A DNA stretch of 64,000 nt from Luidia sarsii. Lineage: Eukaryota > Echinodermata > Asteroidea > Paxillosida > Luidiidae. The stretch lies in NCBI GenBank assembly GCA_949987565.1, contig OX465111.1:20840427-20904426 (forward strand), written 5' to 3'. Shown here one piece after another: positions 34,251 to 49,000 of this stretch (position 1 is its first letter; every line of letters starts with the position of its first letter). Below the pieces are notes generated by a model. The model had not been told where the DNA came from. It did no database searches and saw only the letters and a list, made by a program, of their open reading frames with translations. The translations under genes and the position numbers were made by a program.

Positions 34251-37200
34251 AAACGAAACTGTCGTCTGTTGACTCCTGCGACGGCAACCCTCCAAACGCA
34301 ATGGCACCCCTCCAAACAAAACTGACGTCCGTCGACTCCTGCGACGGCAACCCTCTAAACGAAACTGTCGTCCATCAACTCCTGCGACGGCAACCCTCCA
34401 AACGAAACTGCTTTCTGTCGACTCCTGCGACAGCAACCCTCCAAACGAAACTGCTTTCTGTCAACTCCTGCGACGGCAACCCTCTAAACGACACTGCCTT
34501 CTGTCGACTCCTGCGACGGCAACCCTCCAAACAAAACTGTCGTCCGTCAACTCCTGCAACAGCAACCCTCCAAACGAAACTGCCTTCCTTCTACTCCTGC
34601 GACGGCAACCCTCCAAAGGAAACTGCCCTCCGTCGACTTCTGCGATGGCAACCCTCCAAACAAAACTGACTTCCGTTGACTCCTGAGAAGGCAACCTTAC
34701 AAACGAAACTGTCGTCTGTTGACTCCTGCGATGGCAACCCTCTAAACGAAACTGTCGTCTATCAACTCCTGCGACGGCAACCCTCCAAACGAAACTGCTT
34801 TCTGTCAACTCCTGCGACTGCAACCCTCCAAACGACACTGTTGTCCGTCGACTCCTGCAACGGCAACCCTTTAAACGAAACTGTCATCCGTCGACTCCTG
34901 TGACGGCAACCGTCCAAACGAAACTGTCGTCCGTCGACTCCTGCGACGGCAACCCTCCAAAGGAAACTGTCTTCCGTCGACTCCTGTGATGGCAACCCTC
35001 CAAAGGAAACTGTTGTCCGTCGACTCCTGCGACGGCAACCCTCCAAACAAAACTGTCATCCGTTGACTCCTGAGATGGCAACCCTCTAAATGAAACTGTT
35101 GTCCGTCCACTCCTGCTATGGCAACCCTTTAAACAAAACTGTCATCCGTCGACTCCTTTGACGGCAACCCTCCAAACGAAACTGTCGTCCGTCGACTCCT
35201 CCGACGGCAACCCTCCAAACGAAACTGTCGTCCATCGACTCCTGCCACAGCAACCCTACAAACGAAACTGTCGTCTGTCAACTCCTGCGACGGTAACCCT
35301 CTGAACGAAACTGCCTTCTGTTAACTCCTGCGACGGCCACCCTCCAAACGAAACTGCCCTCTGGCGACTCTTGCAACGCGACCCTCAAATTGAAACTGCC
35401 TTCCGTCGACTCCTGCTACGGCAACCCTCCAAACAAAACTGTCGTCCGTCAACTCCTGCAACAGCAACCCTCCAAACGAAACTGCCTTCCGTCTACTCCT
35501 TTGACGGCAACCCTCCAAATGAAACTGCCCTCCGTGGGTTTCTGCGATGGCAACCCTCCAAACAAAACTGACTTCCGTTGACTCCTGAGATGGCAACCTT
35601 CCAAACGAAACTGTCGTCTGTTGACTCCTGCGATGGCAACCCTCTAAACGAAACTGTCGTCCATCAACTCCTGCGACGGCAACCCTCCAAACGAAACTGC
35701 TTTCTGTCAACTCCTGCGACTGCAACCCTCCAAACGACACTGTTGTCCGTCGACTCCTGCAACGGCAACCCTTTAAACGAAACTGTCATCCGTCGACTCT
35801 TGTGACGGCAACCGTCCAAACGAAACTGTCGTCCGTCGACTCCTGCGACGGCAACCCTCCGAAGGAAACTGTCTTCCGTCGACTCCTGTGATGGCAACCC
35901 TCCAAAGAAAACTGTTGTCCGTCGACTCCTGCTACGGCAACCCTCCAAATGAAACTGCCATCCATCGACTCCTGCGAAGGCAACCCTCCAAACGACACTG
36001 CCTTCTGTCAACTCCTACATCGGCAAACCTCCAAACGAAACTGCCTTCTGTCAACTCCTGCGACGGCAACCCTCCAAATGACACTGCCTTCTGTCGACTC
36101 CTGCGACGGCAACCCTCCAAACAAAACTGTCGTCCGTCAACTCCTGCAACAGCAACCCTCTAAACGAAACTGCCTTCCGTCTACTCCTGCGACGGCAACC
36201 CTCCAAATGAAACTGCCATCCGTCGGTTTCTGCGATGGCAACCCTCCAAACAAAACTGACTTCCGTCGACTCCTCTGATGGCAACCCTCCAAACGAAACT
36301 GTCATCAGTCAACTCCTGCAACGGCAACCCTCGAAAAGAAACTGCTTTCCGTCGACTCCTGCGACGGCAACCCTCCAAACAAAACTGCCTTCTGTTAACT
36401 CCTGCGACGGCAACCGTCCAAACAAAACTGCCTTCTGTTAACTCCTGCGACGGCCACCCTCCTAACAAAACTGCCTTCTGTCGACTCTTGCAACGGCAAC
36501 CCTTTAAACAAAACTGTCATCCGTCGACTCCTTTGACGGCAACCCTCCAAACGGAACTGTCGTCCGTCGACTCTTGCGATGGAAACACTCGAAACGAAAC
36601 TGTCGTCAGTCGACTCCTGCGACGGCAACCCTACAAACAAAACTGTCGTCCGTCGACTCCTCCGACGGCAACCCTCCAAACAAAACTGTCGTCCATCGAC
36701 TCCTGCCACAGCAACCCTACAAACGAAACTGTCGTCAGTCGACTCCTGCGACGGCAACCCTACAAACGAAACTGTCGTCCGTCGACTCCTCCGACGGCAA
36801 CCCTCCAAACGAAACTGTCGTCCATCGACTCCTGCCACAGCAACCTTCCAAACGAAACTGTCGTCTGTTGACTCCTGAGATGGCAACCTTCCAAACGAAA
36901 CTGTCGTCTGTTGACTCTTGAGATGGCAACCTTCCAAACGAAACTGTCGTCTGTTGACTCCTGCGACGGCAACCCTCCAAACGCAATGGCACCCCTCCAA
37001 ACAAAACTGACGTCCGTCGACTCCTGTGACGGCAACCCTCTAAACGAAACTGTCGTCCATCAACTCCTGCGACGGCAACCCTCCAAACGAAACTGCTTTC
37101 TGTCGACTCCTGCGACAGCAACCCTCCTAACGAAACTGTGGTGTGTCAACTCTTTCAACGGCCACCCTCAAAACAAAACTGTCATCCGTTGACTCCTGCG

Positions 37201-40100
37201 ACGGCAACCCTCCAAACGAAACTGCTTTCTGTCAACTCCTGCGACGGCAACCCTCTAAACGACACTGCCTTCTGTCGACTCCTGCGACGGCAACCCTCCA
37301 AACAAAACTGTCGTCCGTCAACTCCTGCAACAGCAACCCTCCAAACGAAACTGCCTTCCTTCTACTCCTGCGACGGCAACCCTCCAAAGGAAACTGCCCT
37401 CCGTCGACTTCTGCGATGGCAACCCTCCAAACAAAACTGACTTCCGTTGACTCCTGAGATGGCAACCTTCCAAACGAAACTGTCGTCTGTTGACTCCTGC
37501 GATGGCAACCCTCTAAACGAAACTGTCGTCCATCAACTCCTTCGACGGCAACCCTCCAAACGAAACTGCTTTCTGTCAACTCCTGCGACTGCAACCCTCC
37601 AAACGACACTGTTGTCCGTCGACTCCTGCAACGGCAACCCTTTAAACGAAACTGTCATCCGTCGACTCCTGTGACGGCAACCCTTTAAACGAAACTGTCA
37701 TCCGTCGACTCCTGTGAAGGCAACCGTCCAAACGAAACTGTCGTCCGTCGACTCCTGCGACGGCAACCCTCAAAACAAAACTGCCTTCTGTTAACTCCTG
37801 CGACGGCCACCCTACAAAAAAAAATGCCTTCTGTCGACTCCTGCAACGGCAACCCTTTAAACAAAACTGTCGTCCGTCGACTCCTGCGACGACAACCCTC
37901 CAAATGAAACTGTTGTCCGTCGACTCCTGCAACGGCAACCCTTTAAACGAAACTGTCATCCGTCGACTCCTGTGACGGCAACCGTCCAAACGAGACTATC
38001 GCCCGTCGACTCCTGTGATGGCAACCCTCCAAAGGAAACTGTCTTCCGTCGACTCCTGTGATGGCAACCCTCCAAAGGAAACTGTTGTCCGTCGACTCCT
38101 GCGACGACAACCCTCCAAACGAAACTGTCGTCTGTTGACTCCTGAGATGGCAACCTTCCAAACGAAACTGTCGTCTGTTGACTCTTGAGATGGCAACCTT
38201 CCAAACGAAACTGTCGTCTGTTGACTCCTGCGACGGCAACCCTCCAAACGCAATGGCACCCCTCCAAACAAAACTGACGTCCGTCGACTCCTGTGACGGT
38301 AACCCTCTAAACGAAACTGTCGTCCATCAACTCCTGCGACGGCAACCCTCCAAACGAAACTGCTTTCTGTCGACTCCTGCGACAGCAACCCTCCAAACGA
38401 TACTGTGGTGTGTCAACTCTTTCAACGGCCACCCTCAAAACAAAACTGTCATCCGTTGACTCCTGCGACGGCAACCCTCCAAACGAAACTGCTTTCTGTC
38501 AACTCCTGCGACGGCAACCCTCTAAACGACACTGCCTTCTGTCGACTCCTGCGACGGCAACCCTCCAAACAAAACTGTCGTCCGTCAACTCCTGCAACAG
38601 CAACCCTCCAAACGAAACTGCCTTCCTTCTACTCCTGAGACGGCAACCCTCCAAAGGAAACTGCCCTCCGTCGTCTTCTGCGATGGCAACCCTCCAAACA
38701 AAACTGACTTCCGTCGACTCCTGAGATGGCAACCTTCCAAACGAAACTGTCGTCTGTTGACTCCTGCGATGGCAACCCTCTAAACGAAACTGTCGTCCAT
38801 CAACTCCTTCGACGGCAACCCTCCAAACGAAACTGCTTTCTGTCGACTCCTGTGACGGCAACCGTCCAAACGAAACTGTCGTCCGTCGACTCCTGCGACG
38901 GCAACCCTCCAAAGGAAACTGTCTTCCGTCGACTCCTGTGATGGCAACCCTCCAAATGAAACTGCCATCCATCGACTCCTGCGACGGCAACCCTACAAAC
39001 GAAACTGACTTCCGTCGACTCCTCTGATGGCAACCCTCTAAACGAAACTGTCGTCCGTCAACTCCTGCGACGGCAACCCTTTAAACGAAACTGTCATCAG
39101 TCAACTCCTGCAACGGCAACCCTCGAAAAGAAACTGCTTTCCGTCGACTCCTGCGACGGCAACCCTCAAAACAAAACTGCCTTCTGTTAACTCCTGCGAC
39201 GGCAACCCTCAAAACAAAACTGCCTTCTGTTAACTCCTGCGACGGCCACCCTCCAAACAAAAATACCTTCTGTCGACTCCTGCAACGGCAACCCTTTAAA
39301 CAAAACTGTCGTCCGTCGACTCCTGCGACGGCCACCCTCCAAATGAAACTGTTGTCCGTCGACTCCTGCAACGGCAACCCTTTAAACGAAACTGTCATCC
39401 GTCGACTCCTGTGACGGCAACCGTCCAAACGAGACTATCGCCCGTCGACTCCTGTGATGGCAACCCTCCAAAGGAAACTGTTGTCCGTCGACTCCTGCGA
39501 CGGGAACCCTCCAAACAAAACTGTTGTCCGTCGACTCCTGCTACGGCAACCCTCCAAATGAAACTGCCATCCATCGACTCCTGCGACGGCAACCCTCCAA
39601 ACAAAACTGTCGTCAATCGACTCCTGCCACAGCAACCCTACAAACGAAACTGTCGTCAGTCGACTCCTGTGACGGCAACCGTCCAAACGAAACTGTCGTC
39701 CGTCGACTCCTGCGACGGCAACCCTCCAAAGGAAACTGTCTCCCGTCGACTCCTGTGATGGCAACCCTCCAAATGAAACTGCCATCCATCGACTCCTGCG
39801 ACGGCAACCCTACAAACGAAACTGACTTCCGTCGACTCCTCTGATGGCAACCCTCTAAACGAAACTGTCGTCCGTCAACTCCTGCGACGGCAACCCTTTA
39901 AACGAAACTGTCATCAGTCAACTCCTGCAACGGCAACCCTCGAAAAGAAACTGCTTTCCGTCGACTCCTGCGACGGCAACCCTCAAAACAAAACTGCCTT
40001 CTGTTAACTCCTGCGACGGCCACCCTCCAAACAAAAATGCCTTCTGTCGACTCCTGCAACGGCAACCCTTTAAACAAAACTGTCGTCCGTCGACTCCTGC
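34250..40100 (+). repeat. Transitional block of the 43-bp array
   Basis: Truncated 20-bp monomers appear at ~34,298, 36,983 and 38,250. The intervals are 2,685 bp (62 monomers + 19) and 1,267 bp (29 monomers + 20). The one missing base in the first interval corresponds to a single-base deletion at ~35,377 (GCAACGCGACCC in place of GCAACGGCAACCC). This block mixes family 2 runs with runs seen later in family 3. Confidence 0.7.
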
Positions 40101-43100
40101 GACGACAACCCTCCAAATGAAACTGTTGTCCGTCGACTCCTGCAACGGCAACCCTTTAAACGAAACTGTCATCCGTCGACTCCTGTGACGGCAACCGTCC
40201 AAACGAGACTATCGCCCGTCGACTCCTGTGATGGCAACCCTCCAAAGGAAACTGTCTTCCGTCGACTCCTGTGATGGCAACCCTCCAAAGGAAACTGTTG
40301 TCCGTCGACTCCTGCGACGACAACCCTCCAAACGAAACTGTCGTCTGTTGACTCCTGAGATGGCAACCTTCCAAACGAAACTGTCGTCTGTTGACTCTTG
40401 AGATGGCAACCTTCCAAACGAAACTGTCGTCTGTTGACTCCTGCGACGGCAACCCTCCAAACGCAATGGCACCCCTCCAAACAAAACTGACGTCCGTCGA
40501 CTCCTCTGATGGCAACCCTCTAAACGAAACTGTCGTCCGTCAACTCCTGCGACGGCAACCCTTTAAACGAAACTGTCATCAGTCAACTCCTGCAACGGCA
40601 ACCCTCGAAAAGAAACTGCTTTCCGTCAACTCCTGCGACGGCAACCCTCAAAACAAAACTGCCTTCTGTTAACTCCTGCGACGGCCACCCTCCAAACAAA
40701 AATGCCTTCTGTCGACTCCTGCAACGGCAACCCTTTAAACAAAACTGTTGTCCGTCGACTCCTGCTACGGCAACCCTCCAAATGAAACTGCCATCCATCG
40801 ACTCCTGCGACGGCAACCCTCCAAACAAAACTGTCGTCCATCGACTCCTGCCACAGCAACCCTACAAACGAAACTGTCGTCAGTCGACTCCTGTGACGGC
40901 AACCGTCCAAACGAAACTGTCGTCCGTCGACTCCTGCGACGGCAACCCTCCAAAGGAAACTGTCTCCCGTCGACTCCTGTGATGGCAACCCTCCAAATAA
41001 AACTGCCATCCATCGACTCCTGCGACGGCAACCCTACAAACGAAACTGACTTCCGTCGACTCCTCTGATGGCAACCCTCTAAACAAAACTGTCGTCCGTC
41101 AACTCCTGCGACGGCAACCCTTTAAACGAAACTGTCATCAGTCAACTCCTGCAACGGCAACCCTCGAAAAGAAACTGCTTTCCGTCGACTCCTGCGACGG
41201 CAACCCTCAAAACAAAACTGCCTTCTGTTAACTCCTGCGACGGCCACCCTCCAAACAAAAATGCCTTCTGTCGACTCCTGCAACGGCAACCCTTTAAACA
41301 AAACTGTCGTCCGTCGACTCCTGCGACGACAACCCTCCAAATGAAACTGTTGTCCGTCGACTCCTGCAACGGCAACCCTTTAAACGAAACTGTCATCCGT
41401 CGACTCCTGTGACGGCAACCGTCCAAACGAGACTATCGCCCGTCGACTCCTGTGATGGCAACCCTCCAAAGGAAACTGTCTTCCGTCGACTCCTGTGATG
41501 GCAACCCTCCAAAGGAAACTGTTGTCCGTCGACTCCTGCGACGACAACCCTCCAAACGAAACTGTCGTCTGTTGACTCCTGAGATGGCAACCTTCCAAAC
41601 GAAACTGTCGTCTGTTGACTCTTGAGATGGCAACCTTCCAAACGAAACTGTCGTCTGTTGACTCCTGCGACGGCAACCCTCCAAACGCAATGGCACCCCT
41701 CCAAACAAAACTGACGTCCGTCGACTCCTCTGATGGCAACCCTCTAAACGAAACTGTCGTCCGTCAACTCCTGCGACGGCAACCCTTTAAACGAAACTGT
41801 CATCAGTCAACTCCTGCAACGGCAACCCTCGAAAAGAAACTGCTTTCCGTCAACTCCTGCGACGGCAACCCTCAAAACAAAACTGCCTTCTGTTAACTCC
41901 TGCGACGGCCACCCTCCAAACAAAAATGCCTTCTGTCGACTCCTGCAACGGCAACCCTTTAAACAAAACTGTCGTCCGTCGACTCCTGCGACGGCCACCC
42001 TCCAAATGAAACTGTTGTCCGTCGACTCCTGCAACGGCAACCCTTTAAACGAAACTGTCATCCGTCGACTCCTGTGACGGCAACCGTCCAAACGAGACTA
42101 TCGCCCGTCGACTCCTGTGATGGCAACCCTCCAAAGGAAACTGTTGTCCGTCGACTCCTGCGACGGGAACCCTCCAAACAAAACTGTTGTCCGTCGACTC
42201 CTGCTACGGCAACCCTCCAAATGAAACTGCCATCCATCGACTCCTGCGACGGCAACCCTCCAAACAAAACTGTCGTCCATCGACTCCTGCCACAGCAACC
42301 CTACAAACGAAACTGTCGTCAGTCGACTCCTGTGACGGCAACCGTCCAAACGAAACTGTCGTCCGTCGACTCCTGCGACGGCAACCCTCCAAAGGAAACT
42401 GTCTCCCGTCGACTCCTGTGATGGCAACCCTCCAAATGAAACTGCCATCCATCGACTCCTGCGACGGCAACCCTACAAACGAAACTGACTTCCGTCGACT
42501 CCTCTGATGGCAACCCTCTAAACGAAACTGTCGTCCGTCAACTCCTGCGACGGCAACCCTTTAAACGAAACTGTCATCAGTCAACTCCTGCAACGGCAAC
42601 CCTCGAAAAGAAACTGCTTTCCGTCGACTCCTGCGACGGCAACCCTCAAAACAAAACTGCCTTTTGTTAACTCCTGCGACGGCCACCCTCCAAACAAAAA
42701 TGCCTTCTGTCGACTCCTGCAACGGCAACCCTTTAAACAAAACTGTCGTCCGTCGACTCCTGCGACGACAACCCTCCAAATGAAACTGTTGTCCGTCGAC
42801 TCCTGCAACGGCAACCCTTTAAACGAAACTGTCATCCGTCGACTCCTGTGACGGCAACCGTCCAAACGAGACTATCGCCCGTCGACTCCTGTGATGGCAA
42901 CCCTCCAAAGGAAACTGTCTTCCGTCGACTCCTGTGATGGCAACCCTCCAAAGGAAACTGTTGTCCGTCGACTCCTGCGACGACAACCCTCCAAACGAAA
43001 CTGTCGTCTGTTGACTCCTGAGATGGCAACCTTCCAAACGAAACTGTCGTCTGTTGACTCTTGAGATGGCAACCTTCCAAACGAAACTGTCGTCTGTTGA

Positions 43101-46000
43101 CTCCTGCGACGGCAACCCTCCAAACGCAATGGCACCCCTCCAAACAAAACTGACGTCCGTCGACTCCTCTGATGGCAACCCTCTAAACGAAACTGTCGTC
43201 CGTCAACTCCTGCGACGGCAACCCTTTAAACGAAACTGTCATCAGTCAACTCCTGCAACGGCAACCCTCGAAAAGAAACTGCTTTCCGTCAACTCCTGCG
43301 ACGGCAACCCTCAAAACAAAACTGCCTTCTGTTAACTCCTGCGACGGCCACCCTCCAAACAAAAATGCCTTCTGTCGACTCCTGCAACGGCAACCCTTTA
43401 AACAAAACTGTTGTCCGTCGACTCCTGCTACGGCAACCCTCCAAATGAAACTGCCATCCATCGACTCCTGCGACGGCAACCCTCCAAACAAAACTGTCGT
43501 CCATCGACTCCTGCCACAGCAACCCTACAAACGAAACTGTCGTCAGTCGACTCCTGTGACGGCAACCGTCCAAACGAAACTGTCGTCCGTCGACTCCTGC
43601 GACGGCAACCCTCCAAAGGAAACTGTCTCCCGTCGACTCCTGTGATGGCAACCCTCCAAATGAAACTGCCATCCATCGACTCCTGCGACGGCAACCCTAC
43701 AAACGAAACTGACTTCCGTCGACTCCTCTGATGGCAACCCTCTAAACGAAACTGTCGTCCGTCAACTCCTGCGACGGCAACCCTTTAAACGAAACTGTCA
43801 TCAGTCAACTCCTGCAACGGCAACCCTCGAAAAGAAACTGCTTTCCGTCGACTCCTGCGACGGCAACCCTCAAAACAAAACTGCCTTCTGTTAACTCCTG
43901 CGACGGCCACCCTCCAAACAAAAATGCCTTCTGTCGACTCCTGCAACGGCAACCCTTTAAACAAAACTGTCGTCCGTCGACTCCTGCGACGACAACCCTC
44001 CAAATGAAACTGTTGTCCGTCGACTCCTGCAACGGCAACCCTTTAAACGAAACTGTCATCCGTCGACTCCTGTGACGGCAACCGTCCAAACGAGACTATC
44101 GCCCGTCGACTCCTGTGATGGCAACCCTCCAAAGGAAACTGTCTTCCGTCGACTCCTGTGATGGCAACCCTCCAAAGGAAACTGTTGTCCGTCGACTCCT
44201 GCGACGACAACCCTCCAAACGAAACTGTCGTCTGTTGACTCCTGAGATGGCAACCTTCCAAACGAAACTGTCGTCTGTTGACTCTTGAGATGGCAACCTT
44301 CCAAACGAAACTGTCGTCTGTTGACTCCTGCGACGGCAACCCTCCAAACGCAATGGCACCCCTCCAAACAAAACTGACGTCCGTCGACTCCTCTGATGGC
44401 AACCCTCTAAACGAAACTGTCGTCCGTCAACTCCTGCGACGGCAACCCTTTAAACGAAACTGTCATCAGTCAACTCCTGCAACGGCAACCCTCGAAAAGA
44501 AACTGCTTTCCGTCGACTCCTGCGACGGCAACCCTCAAAACAAAACTGCCTTCTGTTAACTCCTGCGACGGCCACCCTCCAAACAAAAATGCCTTCTGTC
44601 GACTCCTGCAACGGCAACCCTTTAAACAAAACTGTCGTCCGTCGACTCCTGCGACGGCCACCCTCCAAATGAAACTGTTGTCCGTCGACTCCTGCAACGG
44701 CAACCCTTTAAACGAAACTGTCATCCGTCGACTCCTGTGACGGCAACCGTCCAAACGAGACTATCGCCCGTCGACTCCTGTGATGGCAACCCTCCAAAGG
44801 AAACTGTTGTCCGTCGACTCCTGCGACGGGAACCCTCCAAACAAAACTGTTGTCCGTCGACTCCTGCTACGGCAACCCTCCAAATGAAACTGCCATCCAT
44901 CGACTCCTGCGACGGCAACCCTCCAAACAAAACTGTCGTCCATCGACTCCTGCCACAGCAACCCTACAAACGAAACTGTCGTCAGTCGACTCCTGTGACG
45001 GCAACCGTCCAAACGAAACTGTCGTCCGTCGACTCCTGCGACGGCAACCCTCCAAAGGAAACTGTCTCCCGTCGACTCCTGTGATGGCAACCCTCCAAAT
45101 GAAACTGCCATCCATCGACTCCTGCGACGGCAACCCTACAAACGAAACTGACTTCCGTCGACTCCTCTGATGGCAACCCTCTAAACGAAACTGTCGTCCG
45201 TCAACTCCTGCGACGGCAACCCTTTAAACGAAACTGTCATCAGTCAACTCCTGCAACGGCAACCCTCGAAAAGAAACTGCTTTCCGTCGACTCCTGCGAC
45301 GGCAACCCTCAAAACAAAACTGCCTTCTGTTAACTCCTGCGACGGCCACCCTCCAAACAAAAATGCCTTCTGTCGACTCCTGCAACGGCAACCCTTTAAA
45401 CAAAACTGTCGTCCGTCGACTCCTGCGACGACAACCCTCCAAATGAAACTGTTGTCCGTCGACTCCTGCAACGGCAACCCTTTAAACGAAACTGTCATCC
45501 GTCGACTCCTGTGACGGCAACCGTCCAAACGAGACTATCGCCCGTCGACTCCTGTGATGGCAACCCTCCAAAGGAAACTGTCTTCCGTCGACTCCTGTGA
45601 TGGCAACCCTCCAAAGGAAACTGTTGTCCGTCGACTCCTGCGACGACAACCCTCCAAACGAAACTGTCGTCTGTTGACTCCTGAGATGGCAACCTTCCAA
45701 ACGAAACTGTCGTCTGTTGACTCTTGAGATGGCAACCTTCCAAACGAAACTGTCGTCTGTTGACTCCTGCGACGGCAACCCTCCAAACGCAATGGCACCC
45801 CTCCAAACAAAACTGACGTCCGTCGACTCCTGTGACGGTAACCCTCTAAACGAAACTGTCGTCCATCAACTCCTGCGACGTCAACCCTCCAAACGAAACT
45901 GCTTTCTGTCGACTCCTGCGACAGCAACCCTCCAAACGAAACTGTGGTGTGTCAACTCTTTCAACGGCCACCCTCAAAACAAAACTGTCATCCGTTGACT
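40100..46000 (+). repeat. Higher-order repeat family 3 (1,224 + 1,439 bp)
   Basis: Truncated monomers (GCAATGGCACCCCTCC) lie at ~40,463, 41,687, 43,126, 44,350 and 45,789. The spacings alternate 1,224, 1,439, 1,224, 1,439. These equal 28 and 33 full monomers plus the 20-bp truncated one, so the true period is 2,663 bp. The two passes are nearly identical base for base. The 215-bp difference is exactly five monomers. Confidence 0.9.
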
Positions 46001-49000
46001 CCTGCGACGGCAACCCTCCAAACGAAACTGCTTTCTGTCAACTCCTGCGACGGCAACCCTCTAAACGACACTGCCTTCTGTCGACTCCTGCGACGGCAAC
46101 CCTCCAAACAAAACTGTCGTCCGTCAACTCCTGCAACAGCAACCCTCCAAACGAAACTGCCTTCCTTCTACTCCTGAGACGGCAACCCTCCAAAGGAAAC
46201 TGCCCTCCGTCGACTTCTGCGATGGCAACCCTCCAAACAAAACTGACTTCCGTTGACTCCTGAGATGGCAACCTTCCAAACGAAACTGTCGTCTGTTGAC
46301 TCCTGCGATGGCAACCCTCTAAACGAAACTGTCGTCCATCAACTCCTTCGACGGCAACCCTCCAAACGAAACTGCTTTCTGTCGACTCCTGTGACGGCAA
46401 CCGTCCAAACGAAACTGTCGTCCGTCGACTCCTGCGACGGCAACCCTCCAAAGGAAACTGTCTTCCGTCGACTCCTGTGATGGCAACCCTCCAAATGAAA
46501 CTGCCATCCATCGACTCCTGCGACGGCAACCCTACAAACGAAACTGACTTCCGTCGACTCCTCTGATGGCAACCCTCTAAACGAAACTGTCGTCCGTCAA
46601 CTCCTGCGACGGCAACCCTTTAAACGAAACTATCATCAGTCAACTCCTGCAACGGCAACCCTCGAAAAGAAACTGCTTTCCGTCGACTCCTGCGACGGCA
46701 ACCCTCAAAACAAAACTGCCTTCTGTTAACTCCTGCGACGGCCACCCTCCAAACAAAAATGCCTTCTGTCGACTCCTGCAACGGCAACCCTTTAAACAAA
46801 ACTGTCGTCCGTCGACTCCTGCGACGACAACCCTCCAAATGAAACTGTTGTCCGTCGACTCCTGCAACGGCAACCCTTTAAACGAAACTGTCATCCGTCG
46901 ACTCCTGTGACGGCAACCGTCCAAACGAGACTATCGCCCGTCGACTCCTGTGATGGCAACCCTCCAAAGGAAACTGTTGTCCGTCGACTCCTGCGACGGG
47001 AACCCTCCAAACAAAACTGTTGTCCGTCGACTCCTGCTACGGCAACCCTCCAAATGAAACTGCCATCCATCGACTCCTGCGACGGCAACCCTCCAAACAA
47101 AACTGTCGTCCATCGACTCCTGCCACAGCAACCCTACAAACGAAACTGTCGTCAGTCGACTCCTGCGACGGCAACCCTACAAACGAAACTGTCGTCCGTC
47201 GACTCCTCCAACGGCAACCCTCCAAACGAAACTGTCGTCCATCGACTCCTGCGATGGCAACCTTCCAAACGAAACTGTCGTCTGTTGACTCCTGCGACGG
47301 CAACCCTCCAAACGCAATGGCACCCCTCCAAACAAAACTGACGTCCTTCGACTCCTGCGACGGCAACCCTCTAAACGAAACTGTCGTCCATCAACTCCTG
47401 CGACGGCAACCCTCCAAACGAAACTGCTTTCTGTCGACTCCTGCGACAGCAACCCTCCAAACGAAACTGTGATGTGTCAACTCTTTCAACGGCCACCCTC
47501 AAAACAAAACTGTCATCCGTTGACTCCTGCGACGGCAACCCTCCAAACGAAACTGCTTTCTGTCAACTCCTGCGACGGCAACCCTCTAAACGACACTGCC
47601 TTCTGTCGACTCCTGCGACGGCAACCCTCCAAACAAAACTGTCGTCCGTCAACTCCTGCAACAGCAACCCTCCAAACGAAACTCCCTTCCTTCTACTCTT
47701 GCGACGGCAACCCTCCAAAGGAAACTGCCCTCCGTCTACTTCTGCGATGGCAACCCTCCAAACAAAACTGACTTCCGTTGACTCCTGAGATGGCAACCTT
47801 CCAAACGAAACTGTCGTCTGTTGACTCCTGCGATGCCAACCCTCTAAACGAAACTGTCGTCCATCAACTCCTTCGACGGCAACCCTCCAAACGAAACTGC
47901 TTTCTGTCGACTCCTGTGACGGCAACCGTCCAAACGAAACTGTCGTCCGTCGACTCCTGCGACGGCAACCCTCCAAAGGAAACTGTCTTCCGTCGACTCC
48001 TGTGATGGCAACCCTCCAAATGAAACTGCCATCCATCGACTCCTGCGACGGCAACCCTACAAACGAAACTGACTTCCGTCGACTCCTCTGATGGCAACCC
48101 TCTAAACGAAACTGTCGTCCGTCAACTCCTGCGACGGTAACCCTTTAAACGAAACTGTCATCAGTCAACTCCTGCAACGGCAACCCTCGAAAAGAAACTG
48201 CTTTCCGTCGACTCCTGCGACGGCAACCCTCAAAACAAAACTGCCTTCTGTTAACTCCTGCGACGGCCACCCTCCAAACAAAAATGCCTTCTGTCGACTC
48301 CTGCAACGGCAACCCTTTAAACAAAACTGTCGTCCGTCGACTCCTGCGACGACAACCCTCCAAATGAAACTGTTGTCCGTCGACTCCTGCAACGGCAACC
48401 CTTTAAACGAAACTGTCATCCGTCGACTCCTGTGACGGCAACCGTCCAAACGAGACTATCGCCCGTCGACTCCTGTGATGGCAACCCTCCAAAGGAAACT
48501 GTTGTCCGTCGACTCCTGCGACGGGAACCCTCCAAACAAAACTGTTGTCCGTCGACTCCTGCTACGGCAACCCTCCAAATGAAACTGCCATCCATCGACT
48601 CCTGCGACGGCAACCCTCCAAACAAAACTGTCGTCCATCGACTCCTGCCACAGCAACCCTACAAACGAAACTGTCGTCAGTCGACTCCTGCGACGGCAAC
48701 CCTACAAACGAAACTGTCGTCCGTCGACTCCTCCAACGGCAACCCTCCAAACGAAACTGTCGTCCATCGACTCCTGCCACAGCAACCTTCCAAACGAAAC
48801 TGTCGTCTGTTGACTCCTGCGATGGCAACCTTCCAAACGAAACTGTCGTCTGTTGACTCCTGCGACGGCAACCCTCCAAACGCAATGGCACCCCTCCAAA
48901 CAAAACTGACGTCCGTCGACTCCTGCGACGGCAACCCTCTAAACGAAACTGTCGTCCATCAACTCCTGCGACGGCAACCCTCCAAACGAAACTGCTTTCT

